64,000 nucleotides of DNA from assembly GCA_034770075.1 (NCBI GenBank), contig CM068379.1, positions 19,653,506 to 19,717,505 of the forward strand, written 5' to 3'. Shown piece by piece: positions 43,268-53,607 of this stretch. Position numbers and translations under genes: made by a program. The DNA comes from Aralia elata (lineage: Eukaryota; Streptophyta; Magnoliopsida; Apiales; Araliaceae). The notes beneath the pieces are model-generated. The model saw only the letters and a program-made list of their open reading frames with translations, was not told the origin of the DNA and ran no database searches. Numbering within the stretch: position 1 is the first letter of the stretch; each line of letters begins with the position of its first letter.

Positions 43268-44800
43268 TTATCTCAACATCTTTCTGGCCTGCATCACCGT
43301 CAGACAACTCGTTTGTCTAGGTGACTTGCTGCCATAAAATACTACCTTCGACGGAGTCTTAAGATTCACACACTTCCTTTGACAGTCAATAACTGCCCCA
43401 TGGTTGAACAACCAATCCATTCCCAAAATGACATCAAACTCCCCAAGACGAATTGGGATTAAGTTTACTGTCATCACATGACCCTTAATGTCTACCTGAC
43501 AGTTTTTATGGACAAACCTAACAGGAATCACTTCCCTATTCGCAATTTCTATATTCATGGGGTAATCTAATTCTTCCTGAGGTAACTCTAATTTCCTAGC
43601 AAAATCATCGGATATAAATGAACAAGTAGCACCCGAATCAAATAACACGTAAGCATTTACACTATTGACCGGAATGATACCTGACACTACATCCTTTGAC
43701 TGCACAGCATCCTGCACCGTCATGTTGAATGTTCGAGCGGTAGGTCGATTGGGCTGCGTCGGTCCTGTGATAGTCAGATTGCCACCACTACTGTTCCCCT
43801 TTCCTGCACTAGCTCCACATGTAGCTTTCTTAGGGCAATCCCGAGCAAAGTGATCCTTCGACCCGCATATAAAACATGCTCCCTTCTTCGGACTAGGGCA
43901 ATTCAGTGCGATATGACCCTCCTGACCGCAATTAAAGCACACTCTCTTACCCTTCAAACAAACACCCACATGGCTCTTTCCGCAGTTACTGCATACCTCC
44001 ACCTTCCTTTTCTGACTTCCCTGCTGACAGCCACCAGAGTTATCATCACTCCACTTTCTCTTTTGATTGCTGCCACCATGGCTAGCACTTGCTTTATTAT
44101 CATTTTCACTCCTCTTTTTCTTCTGCTCTTGATTGTATTTAGACAGAGCATCACTCCCTCCTTCAGCGATTATTGCCTTTTCTAGCACTGCTGCAAATGA
44201 ATTCAGTTGGAACATTGAAACTCGGCTATACAGCCAGGGCTTCAGTCCCTGCTCAAACCTTCTAGCCTTTCGCTCATCCGTGTTGACTTGATATGGCGCA
44301 AACCTCGCCAACTCGTTGAATTTTGCAGCATACTCAGGCACCGTCATGGTACCTTGCTTCAATTCCAGAAATTGCACCTCCATTTGATTTTGCGCGCTTG
44401 CCAGAAAGTAGGTCTCGAAAAACATCTCCTTAAATTGCTCCCACGGTATTATCCCTTGCCCGCTTCGGGTTTTATTAGCTTGCCACCAGTAACTTGCTTC
44501 TGATTTGAGCATAAATGTTGCAAATGCAGTCTTCTGGTCCTCAATGACCCTAGCAACATCAAACACGTTCTCCATCTCCATGACCCAGGTTTGTGCCTCG
44601 ATCGGATTCATAGACCCTTGAAATTCTGGGGGTCCAACAGCCTTGAAATCTTTAAAGGTCATGGCCTGAGCTTGGGGTTGATTCGCAAATGCTCCCGTTA
44701 GCAGATTCACCAGCTGCTGCATTAGATTAGCGTTAACGTCTTCGTTGTTATTGGTGGATCCCTCAGGGGTCTGTTGACGGGTTTGTCTTCTTGGCGGCAT
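43268..44800 (-). CDS. Tekay-3 Gag and aspartic protease
   Basis: 510 codons from an ATG at 44800 (MPPRRQTRQQ). Gag core at about 70-215 (YWWQANKTRSGQG, EQFKEMFFETYF, ARRFEQGLKPWL). Zinc knuckles CFNCGQEGHIALNC (288-301) and CFICGSKDHFARDC (309-322), both CX2CX4HX4C, preceded by a partial CSNCGKSHVGVC. Protease active site VLFDSGATCSF with D388, and ILGMDWL at 459-465. Gag forms the particle and packages RNA; the protease cuts the polyprotein. The frame stops at 43268-43270 before RT, where related copies read through. Confidence 0.92.
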   Translation of the reverse strand: MPPRRQTRQQTPEGSTNNNEDVNANLMQQLVNLLTGAFANQPQAQAMTFKDFKAVGPPEFQGSMNPIEAQTWVMEMENVFDVARVIEDQKTAFATFMLKSEASYWWQANKTRSGQGIIPWEQFKEMFFETYFLASAQNQMEVQFLELKQGTMTVPEYAAKFNELARFAPYQVNTDERKARRFEQGLKPWLYSRVSMFQLNSFAAVLEKAIIAEGGSDALSKYNQEQKKKRSENDNKASASHGGSNQKRKWSDDNSGGCQQGSQKRKVEVCSNCGKSHVGVCLKGKRVCFNCGQEGHIALNCPSPKKGACFICGSKDHFARDCPKKATCGASAGKGNSSGGNLTITGPTQPNRPTARTFNMTVQDAVQSKDVVSGIIPVNSVNAYVLFDSGATCSFISDDFARKLELPQEELDYPMNIEIANREVIPVRFVHKNCQVDIKGHVMTVNLIPIRLGEFDVILGMDWLFNHGAVIDCQRKCVNLKTPSKVVFYGSKSPRQTSCLTVMQARKMLR

Positions 44801-45091
44801 CTTACTGTTAAAAATTTACGCTATTAGATTATAACTCAATTACTTAAACATTTAAGTCTTAACTTAAACATTTATAAACAACACTTAACACATAGCACAT
44901 CTGATAAACTTTCACATTTTATTCATTTACTGCTTTAAAACATAATAAAAATAACGTCATAGTTATTTACATCATCTATCCTGACATCATAAAGTTCCAA
45001 GATTACATCATTATTCTATCCCATTATATAAAACTGGGATTTACAACTTATTAACTTCATAAATTTTCATACTAGCATATCTAATCATTAT

Positions 45092-45901
45092 CTACGATGA
45101 CATCCCACGACGCACAGCTTCCTTGCGTTGCTGCTCCATAATACGAGTCACCATCCTTCGACGCATTATATCTGGATGACGATGAACTCGATCCTGAGCT
45201 CTATCTACTGTGGTATGAAAGATATACTCCATCTCATCAATCTTGGCCTTCTTTGACCGCACCTCACATTCAACACGATCTGTGCGATTAGCCTCCCTCA
45301 GCCAAGCGTTTTCAGCTCTAACCCGCTTAACTGACTCCTCTTTCAATTCTTCTCGTATAATTTCATTTCTAGCTAATAACTGTCCTCGTCTGTACTCAGA
45401 CTGAGTTAGTCTCTGCTCGACCTCTGCAAGACGTGATGATAAGTCCTGGATCTCTACATCCTTTTGCTCTAGAGCGGCTTGACGTTCCACAACCTGTTCT
45501 CCTAACTCCTCCTTTTCGCTCTCAACATGAACCAGCTTCCACTCCACGTCCCCAAGACGTATATCTAGCTCCTCAATCTCACTATTCTTCTGCTCCAAGA
45601 CAGTCTGTCGCTCAGCCAGCTGCCTCTCTAACTCCTCCACTATATCTTGCAACTCTATGTTGCGATCATACACCTGCTCGTACATCTGAACACCTAAGGA
45701 AGTTAGTGGTATCTCCTCAGGGTCTTCTTCCTCCTCCTCAATCTCCTCCGGATCCTCCTCAGGATCAGTATCAGGCTCGTACTCGGGACCTGCAACTGTG
45801 ATCAATGGGGATGGCTCCCTTTGCACCAGCTGCTCCCGATCTACATGAATATCCCGGGGCTCATCCTCCCTAGCCTGGCTGGGTTCTCCTCTATCAGACA
45901 T
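45092..45901 (-). CDS. Tekay-3 extra ORF upstream of gag: acidic coiled-coil protein
   Basis: 269 codons from an ATG at 45901, about 220 nt after the PBS and 291 nt before gag. Residues 14-46 are conserved with Tekay-1 (EPRDIHV, REQL, QREPSPLITV). Residues 46-66 are almost all Asp, Glu and Pro. From about 72 to 225 it is heptad-like with E, L, K and R, including two copies of a 42-residue block (about 97-138 and 139-180; ERQTVLEQKN against ERQAALEQKD). The C-terminus is basic (HPDIMRRRMV, EQQRKEAVRRG). I know no family name. Extra ORFs upstream of gag are known in some other gypsy lineages; here a particle, RNA-binding or host-interaction role is only a guess. Confidence 0.75.
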   Translation of the reverse strand: MSDRGEPSQAREDEPRDIHVDREQLVQREPSPLITVAGPEYEPDTDPEEDPEEIEEEEEDPEEIPLTSLGVQMYEQVYDRNIELQDIVEELERQLAERQTVLEQKNSEIEELDIRLGDVEWKLVHVESEKEELGEQVVERQAALEQKDVEIQDLSSRLAEVEQRLTQSEYRRGQLLARNEIIREELKEESVKRVRAENAWLREANRTDRVECEVRSKKAKIDEMEYIFHTTVDRAQDRVHRHPDIMRRRMVTRIMEQQRKEAVRRGMSS

Positions 45902-46124
45902 CCTGACAACAAAATTTTAAGTTTTAATTACTACTCAATAATACCCGCGAGCACATAAGTTTGTTATCAAATAAGCACATAACACATAATCATTTTATTA
46001 TCTTTTATGAATTTCCGTAATCCATTCCTTAGAACTCGATAAGAGTTTATCACCACTATATTTTCTATCTTCTAAAAGGCTACTACCCTAAGGTTTTCCC
46101 CACCTAAAGGTTCATAACCTATCA

Positions 46125-46136
46125 GCTCTGATACCA
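46125..46136 (-). other. primer-binding site of Tekay-3 (tRNA-iMet)
   Basis: Minus-strand TGGTATCAGAGC, 3 nt inside the LTR edge at 46140, same as in Tekay-1. Confidence 0.93.
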
Positions 46137-46139
46137 ACC

Positions 46140-48836
46140 TGTGACACCCCCAAATCCGGGTACCTCAACTCCACAGATTTGGTGCTCACTATACCATACA
46201 TTCATGACTAACTACCCATGGCAAAAGATAATATAAATAAACTGAATACATCATCTTCCCATAAAAGGGGTTACATCTCTAATCTCTTAATCAAGCAAAT
46301 CCCAGGTTATCTAACCTCTATCACATCAAAGCGAAAATAAACATAATTCAAAATAATTCTTGTTACAATAAACATCAAATGTGAAACAGATCTCTTGCTA
46401 CTTCGACATCTTGCCCTTGCCTTTACTTGTGGACGGCTCGTCCGATTTCTCAGCCTTAGCTGCAATATTTTAGTGCAAGAGTGAGCAAACAATTGCCCAC
46501 GATCATAATAACGATAACAATTGAATAATTAATGAAATAGATTTATAGCTTCCTGAATTCAATCAATAACCAATCGAGATATGAAAGATTGATAGAATAC
46601 TTGGCTCAAGAACTGATTATAGAATTCAAAGTTTAAAAATTGTATCTGAGGGTCACAAGACCTCGAACTATGTCCTAGGTTAACAAGTATTTCTACCGTA
46701 ACCTTTAACAGTCTTATAGACTATGGACCATCCATCTCGTACTCAGGGGGATCAGCCCTTTGTACAATGTATTGTGCACAAACATTTTAACGCTGTCGCG
46801 TAATTAATCCTCTATATTAGGGTTGTTCATCTCAGTTTAGCATCAAAATCCGTACCAAAAGGAACTTGGTTTGGAATAATTTTTAAAATATTCTAAGTCT
46901 TTAGAACGCTCATCAACTAAGGACTAGCTGAATCAATAAGGGTTTACTAGTCACTAAAGCATTTGATTTATCAATAAAGTTTGTACAATAGAAATTCCGT
47001 TCGAAGTTCGAATAACGATCAATGATCGAACAATAAATGACTGAAGTAAATATGAGCACTTGTTATGATAACAACCTTGCTTGAATAATAATAAGCTAAG
47101 GTTAATAAACTTGCTTAATGAAAATAAACTTGCTTTAAAGGAAACAACAAGTTTAAGGGAGGAAAAACTTGCCTCGTGCGTAGATTACAGATTAAATAAT
47201 TCACGTTCTTTAATCGACCTATACATTTCGATTATAAAATGGTAACAATAATTAGTTACATAACAATATACATTTTAAGATTCCATCTTAATTATCCTAT
47301 TTCATTATAGCATCTCGATTGTCATTCGATAATCATTAAGTACTTGCTTAACCACCATCATGGTATCTTATTAGTCACTTTATACCTTAACATAAGTTTT
47401 AAACTTGTTTATAGCATCATAGTAAAATCACAAAGAGAAATAAAAAAAATAAAATTTCAGTACTGTTCCTTCGCCGGGGCGAGGTTTTCCTTAACAAAAT
47501 TCTCGCCGGGGCGAAGATTTACAGTTCATTTTTCTCGCTGGGGCGAGAGACTCGGCAGTCACCTCCTGCAGTTCGCGAACCAGTGAAAACTTAGGCTAAA
47601 TTTGGCCAAATTTTCTGAATTCTACCATCCAACACATAGTTTAAACATACTCAGATATCAAATATGATATAAAACAATTACCCATCATGTTTCTACACAT
47701 TCTAACCATTATTATACTAAAAACCAACCAAATTGAACCAAAAATTCTCTGTTTAAACCAAATATTCATGTTTTAGCCATTTTAATAAAATCAACCACTG
47801 TAAACTCATCTTTCAATCATTTTAATCCATTCTATTTGCATTCCTTTCGTTTTTCATTATATAATCATAATCAAACGTCAATTTACCGGTTAATAACCAA
47901 ATTGAACATCAATTTTCATACATATTTACCATACATGAAATAAGACTCTGTAAAAACAAAAACTCAATCTTAAAGCATGCTTTCATGGATTAATTCATTC
48001 AAATTGATTTATAATTATCACACAAACATCTAATACATGTTTACTATCAATTACACTAAGCAATTCATGTATTTAGCATATGAATTCACATATAGTAAAA
48101 TAAAAAAATCATATACAGAGAAGTAAAATAATAAGAATATAGTGAAGAACTTTTAAAAAGGATTATTCCTTTGAGCTAAACAAGATGATTTCCTAGCTTA
48201 ACAATTCTCTTCCTTCTCCTTCTCAATTCACAAAACTCTCAATTTTTTTTCTCTTCTTCTCTGTATTTTCTTTCTTCTCTTTTCTCTTTGTTAAACTCTG
48301 TTTTTTTTAACAACTGATGAACTCTACTTTAACGTATATGCCTTCAATTAGTCAGTTAAAGAAAGCATAGGGTTAGGCCTTGTTTGGCAAACCCAAAGAA
48401 GATAATCTATTATTTTTTTTTCCAACCAAAGGTCATAAGGCCCTGTTTGTTATACAGAAATAAAACCCTTTCCATTTATTTTAATAAATCATTATATTAT
48501 ATAGTTTTAATTGTCACACTTTTAATTTAATTAAACTTATTATGAAATAAATTCAATTAAACTTTAACTAATAATTCTATTTAACCAATAACAACACACC
48601 AAATAAATTATCATATTCAAATAAATCCTTTATTCAAATAAATCATTTAATCATCTAATTTAATTATTAAATTAAATTAGAATAATCACATCAAATCACA
48701 ATTAAATATCATTTAACATAAATTCTTTCACCATAACTTTATAAATTAATTATTTTACTCAATAAATAAATTAATAAAAATATTTATATAACTCAATAAA
48801 TATTTTTATTTAATCACAAAAATTGCATTCGTCACA
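46140..48836 (-). repeat. Tekay-3 5' LTR
   Basis: 2697 bp, adjoining the PBS. Same ends and nearly the same sequence as 37477-40198. The motif array has three copies (47472-47550). A minus-strand TATATAAT-like box near plus 48496-48506 is one promoter candidate, but I would not insist on it. No gene in it. Confidence 0.93.
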
Positions 48837-48841
48837 TTTTA

Positions 48842-49209
48842 CCATTCAAATTCCCTCTAATAGGTTCTTTTTGAATTCACCAAACAATATCACAGTTTAT
48901 CTATCAATTCAACAAGAACTTATCACAAAACAAATATAGCAAGTGTGACGTATGATAACCAATATAAAATTCACAATCGCCAAATTATGACCTTCTCGAA
49001 TGAATTCTTCAATACTCACGAAACTTATGAACCCAATCAATTAAAACAAATAATAATAATCTTTTTTTTTACTCACGATTTTTTTTTGTATTTTCACCAA
49101 TCCTTTTTTTCACGAATCTCACTTTTTTTTCTTTTTTTTTGAACTTTTTTTTTTTTCAATATATATTCAAACACGAAAAATAAAGGATAAGTAACTCGCT
49201 AGGAACTTA
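48842..49209 (-). other. element G leader region
   Basis: Short stretch of element G between the Tekay-3 insertion and the element G PBS. AT-rich with T runs, no coding sequence. It would be the 5' untranslated leader before gag. Confidence 0.7.
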
Positions 49210-49221
49210 GCTCTGATACCA
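49210..49221 (-). other. primer-binding site of element G (tRNA-iMet)
   Basis: Minus-strand TGGTATCAGAGC, two bases inside the LTR edge at 49224. Confidence 0.9.
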
Positions 49222-49223
49222 AA

Positions 49224-50244
49224 TGAAGGACTCCACGGCACGCTTGCGTGAGGTGGTCGTCGCCCGGATCGTTTCTAGCAAAGTTGAACGGTGGATAGCT
49301 TGCAACACCTTAACCCCTTGTCTATATGTAGATGGTAATCTTAGTACAATTGCTCGCCTTGGAAATCTGCGTTGAATAGACACCAACGACACCTTGACCC
49401 CTCGCTTATTTGTAAGCGGTAATCTTGGTACAATCGACGTTTGATGCGGTAGAAGACGCCACACACAACTATGTATTGTTGTATGATAAGTCAAAATTGA
49501 ATCTCAAAGAAAACTAAGAAATAACTTAGAAATTCTCAAAGAACCAAAAGTAGAGAATAATCTCACAAATAATTGTATTGAATAAATCTGATTGAAGTGT
49601 ATCAAGTACATCATCTATGTCCCCTATTTATACTACTCAAAAGTAATTCTAATCCTAATAGGAATTATAAAATCAACTAGAAACACAATCCTAGCTTAAC
49701 AAATTAATTTGAAAACCAAATCCTAACTAATAAACAATAAAGAAATTAAATCCTACTTATCAAACATTTTAATTCATTAAGAATCTAAAACATGCTGAAA
49801 ATACCCTAATAATTAAGGAAATCCACGTCCAAATTTGAATTAGAAATCCGAAGCCTTCCTCCATTTGGAATTAGAAACCCATTAATTGTTAGGAACTCAT
49901 TAATTTGTGGAGAACAAAATCAGCTAGTTGTTTACTTGGAAACTGTATGGCCCACATGATATATGAAGCTAATATGTTAAGTCCTTTATATGTAAATCTT
50001 AAGTCCTGAATATGCTAGGAAACTCGCGTGATTGGCTGATTAGAATTGGAATGTCTGTTGCCCGCATGCGAATTTGCTAGAATGTAAATTGCCACATGAA
50101 TTGATTAAAATTGGCCTTGAATTGAACTCTATTTTAAGCATCTTTGAATAAACTTCAGCCCAAATATTAAAAATCGCTTGATAAATCCCTGAGACTTGAG
50201 TTGAGTTATTAAGGTTTGATGTGAGCCTGATTAGGATTGTATCA
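49224..50244 (-). repeat. element G 5' LTR
   Basis: 1021 bp, TGAAGGACTCC to TTGTATCA. Matches 33312-34365 throughout. Followed by the duplication CGACA (50245-50249) and then the tip of the foldback element. Confidence 0.9.
49625..49632 (-). promoter_or_regulatory. TATA box of the element G 5' LTR
   Basis: Minus-strand TATAAATAGGGGACATAG, about 610 bp into the LTR. The same box is at plus 33713-33720 in the other LTR. Confidence 0.6.
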
Positions 50245-50249
50245 CGACA

Positions 50250-50302
50250 GGAGATGAGTTAGCTGAAATAGTGTCCATAGCTAATGCGAGCTATGGATCA
50301 GT
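50250..50302. mobile_element. large foldback element, right tip (separated from 33311)
   Basis: GGAGATGAGTTAGCTG to CTATGGATCAGT is the inverted copy of 32518-32571. It belongs to the foldback whose other part ends at 33311. Element G and Tekay-3 lie between. Confidence 0.85.
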
Positions 50303-51388
50303 TCGTGTGTGTATATATATATATATATATTCCCCCCACAAAATAGAAATAAGAAAAAAGGACTCACGCTAAGTTCGAAATGAAAAAAATAAAAAATATG
50401 AGATGGTTCAATTTCACTGTCTAGCGGGAGTTATATACATATTAAGATTTGTTATAATTATACTTTTGATAATATTTCTCAGTGATAAATTTAATTAATT
50501 GTAAACTCCATAAAGAAAATACATTTTCAACATATTTATGTCTACTTGTGTAAAAACTCTTAAAAATTTTATTTTTATTTTTTTTATTTAAAAATACACA
50601 TTATGTATACCGTTTGTAATTTGAAACACCTCCATATTCCCTTTACTAATCTCATTGAACTTTTTCCTCACCAACATGGTTCCCGTCTCTCTTCCTTTCT
50701 TCTTCCCTCCATACTTGGTGTATACTACACAAGAATATCTCTAGAGCATCATCAAGAGCCCTATTCACATAAAAGAGAATATATGTATAATATAAAAGGA
50801 ATATGAAAAGATGTGTTTAGAAAAGATGATATCTATAAAAGGAAAATAAAAGGAAAGGAGAGGCATATCTATCCTATATCTATACTCTTCTGGTAAAATA
50901 CTAAATTGGGAAGGGGTTGGAGTGGGCCTTCTTCTAATAGTTTAACTTATATTTCGTCTCTTACAAAATATAGGATTAAGTTTGACTTTTTAAAATAATT
51001 TGAATTAATTTTAAATTCAGAATTAATATGATTCATTTAATTTTTGAAAATAATAAATCTTAATAGTACTATTTAGATAATTTAATTTTCGTATCATTTT
51101 AAATTTTAAAATATCTGACGTTGACTTTAAAAATTTGGTATTAATCCATGCAAGATGCATCCAAATCCTATATTGGAAGTCAAACCCTTGGCAAAGTGAT
51201 ATACAGTGTCCAACTTGTGCATCCAATTTTCCAGATTATGTAAGAGCATTTTCAACGTTGAGATTCTTCAAGCACAGTCAAACATTGAGATATTATAAAT
51301 TATACACCAGGTCCTCCATACTGATAATAAGAATATATTTCGTGCAGCATGAGCGTCATGCACTTATATAAATATAGGTGGTCACTTA
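50303..51388. other. intergenic AT-rich DNA
   Basis: No gene seen. GT/TA repeat at about 50306-50332, then unremarkable sequence. Confidence 0.5.
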
Positions 51389-52036
51389 TGGTACGTTTGT
51401 GAGTTTGAAGGGATGAGATGAAAAAGAGAAAATACAGGAGGCAAAAAGATGAGAAGAGATGGGAAGTAAGAGAAGAGATGAGATTTTAATTATATTTTTT
51501 CTTTTTTGAGTTTGGAAGGAGGGAAGGAAAGAAAAAATATTTTTATTTTTAAACTATACTATTACTATATTACCCTTACATATTAATGTAATAAATAATA
51601 TGATTTATTTTGAAAGGTTACTTTAGGTAATATAAAATACCTAACTTTCTCATCCCTCTAAATCCTCACTTTTGGGGGGAAAGTTTTGAGCCAAAAATGA
51701 AATCAACTTTACTTTCAAATCTCTTCCATTCTTCCATAAAAAAACTCACAAACATGAGATTTTTAGAGGGATTTTAACTATTTTCCCTTCCCTTCCCCTA
51801 AAAAATAACTTACAAACACAGTATTAGATAATATAAAATATCTAACTTTTTCATTCTTTTAAATCCTCCCACTTTTGGAGGGAAATTTTTGAGCCAAAAA
51901 TGAAATCAACTTTACTTTCAAATCTCTTCCATTCATTCCTAAAAAAACTCGCAAACATGAGAATTGTAGGGATTTTAATTATTTTCCATCTCATTCCCCT
52001 AAACAAAAAATTTACGTACAAACATAATATTAGGAT
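51389..52036. mobile_element. MITE-like repeat with a tandemly doubled right half
   Basis: Begins near GGTACGTTTGTGAGTTTG and has two similar right ends, CTTACAAACACAGTATTAG and ACGTACAAACATAATATTAG. Bases from about 51629 and from about 51830 are a direct repeat of about 200 bp (CTTTTGGGGGGAAAG, GAGCCAAAAATGAAATC, TCAAATCTCTTCCATTC). The ends are only roughly inverted. No ORF. The type is uncertain; hAT-like by the GTTTGT ends. Confidence 0.5.
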
Positions 52037-53607
52037 GTTACATGACTTTTGGTTGTGTTTACTTCAACAACTAAACAAAATACTATATTTATAGAGTACC
52101 CACAACTCTCTTATTCCAATTCAATATAGGACACTTTCAAAATAAAACTCCTACTACAAATAGATTCTTTCTAAAATAATACTCCTATTAAAAATAGGAC
52201 TCTTTCTTTCCATATTAGCATTTTTTTTAAATAGGATTTAAGGAGTATCCTAACAATACCTAACTCATTTGAATTGGTTTCCTCTCTATATTAGCAAAAT
52301 TTTTTTGACACCACTTGTTGGGAATATTCGGCCCATATATGTTCATATTGACCTTTTGGGTCAAGATGTGGTTTGAGATGATCATATATGGGCCAAATGT
52401 TTTCAACAATTGACATCAGAGCCATGACTATAGGCTTAGGTCATGGGTATGGTATGGATTAAGTATGATGTACAAAAATAATTCATTGGGAAAGTGTGGA
52501 CTCTTCTCGCAGAGGCGCTCTTGGTTGGATCTTGCAAGAGATATTGAAGAGTGTGGGCTTGTCAGCTAGAATAAGTGTGGGCTTATCAGCTAGAAGAAGT
52601 GATGGACTAGGCTCAATGAGTTACGTATGGATATTGGGTGAATTATGTACTCTTTGAGTAAGTGATGGACTATTCTTGGGGAGATTCTTGGTGGATCACA
52701 CAAGATATATTAAGAGATAAGCTCGTCAGTTAGAGAAGACTTAATGAGCTTGACAGAGACTCTTGGTAGATTAAATAAAAGATATTGAAAAGGGTGACCC
52801 GTTAATTAGAAGAAGTGATGAACTTTGCTAAAAAAGAGTATATTGTTAAACATTCAAGGGGAGTTTGGTGTCGATGTGGATATAGAGATCACACGTTAAG
52901 AGAGAGATTGTTGAGGCATCACGTGATAATAAAATCTCACATCAAAATATAAGGAAAAAGATTAAAGACATATATACTCTAGTGGACCATAGACTTAATA
53001 TATTAATTTTTTGGGTAAGACATAGTTTTATATAAACATATGTAGTATATACAAAAAGAGACTACTATTAAAAATTAAATATACGTGAATGTGATCAGTA
53101 CAGTGACATGCATGCTTGGATAAAGAAAAAAACAAAGAAGGAGAAAAGGATTAGTTTTTAAAACACGTGTTAAAATGAGGAATAAGTGATTTTTGATAAA
53201 TTTTCCTATAATAGTTCTATATTGCAAGGTGTACTTTCAACCTATAATGTAAAAATTACGATCTATAATCAGTGGCGGAACCAGAACATTTTTAAAGAGG
53301 AGTCAAAATACATCAGTAAAAAAAATTTATTTATTGACGCTTGGAGTGTTTCTTTCGGTTATACGACTGAGAGGACCCTCTATAACTAAGAGGTAAAAAC
53401 CATGGGACATACTCCGAAAAATTTATTAGAATAAACTGAGAGATTACAAAGATATCCTAATTTGAGTACACACTCAAATTACCTCACCATAATAACTATG
53501 TGATGGAACCCAAACAATACACCGTTTAATCTTTTTCTCTCTTGGCACTTTCTTATTTTTCTCTCTTTCTTGCTCTTTTCTACCTTTCTCTCGGATGAGA
53601 TTACTCT
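52037..53607. other. intergenic DNA with possible retroelement debris
   Basis: No gene seen. A 12-bp inverted pair GGCCCATATATG / CATATATGGGCC at 52330-52341 and 52383-52394 is followed by ATTGACATCAGAGCC at about 52410, like a decayed iMet PBS. 52500-52830 has diverged repeats around AGTGATGGACTA and GATATTGAAGAG. CAGTGGCGGAACCAG at about 53271 looks like the end of another plant repeat. None has clear borders. Confidence 0.4.

Larger units (their letters stand above)
37477..48836 (-). mobile_element. Tekay-3: near-complete chromodomain Ty3/gypsy retrotransposon
   Basis: 11.36 kb with two very similar LTRs, flanked by TTTTA at 37472-37476 and 48837-48841. Minus-strand order: 5' LTR, PBS, extra coiled-coil ORF, gag-protease, RT-RNase H-integrase-chromodomain, PPT, 3' LTR. 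Its chromodomain and long LTRs fit the Tekay/Del chromoviruses, which usually insert in heterochromatin (family knowledge). The LTRs look far more alike than those of Tekay-1, so it is the younger insertion. Lesions: two stops and a 2-nt deletion between protease and RT, and a Cys-to-Tyr change in the integrase zinc site. Confidence 0.93.
33312..50244 (-). mobile_element. element G: degenerate non-autonomous Ty3/gypsy element
   Basis: Two 1.0-kb direct LTRs (33312-34365 and 49224-50244), an iMet PBS next to the right one and a PPT next to the left one show a minus-strand LTR element. The duplication CGACA flanks it (33307-33311 and 50245-50249). Without the inner Tekay-3 it is about 5.6 kb. 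Its coding region has gag, no visible zinc knuckle or protease, and only scrambled RT pieces, with no RNase H or integrase. It would depend on another element for movement. Confidence 0.85.

Noticed and set aside
52317..52425. Possible LTR end plus PBS (ACATCAGAGCC)
   Set aside because: The site differs from TGGTATCAGAGC and I could not find a matching second LTR.
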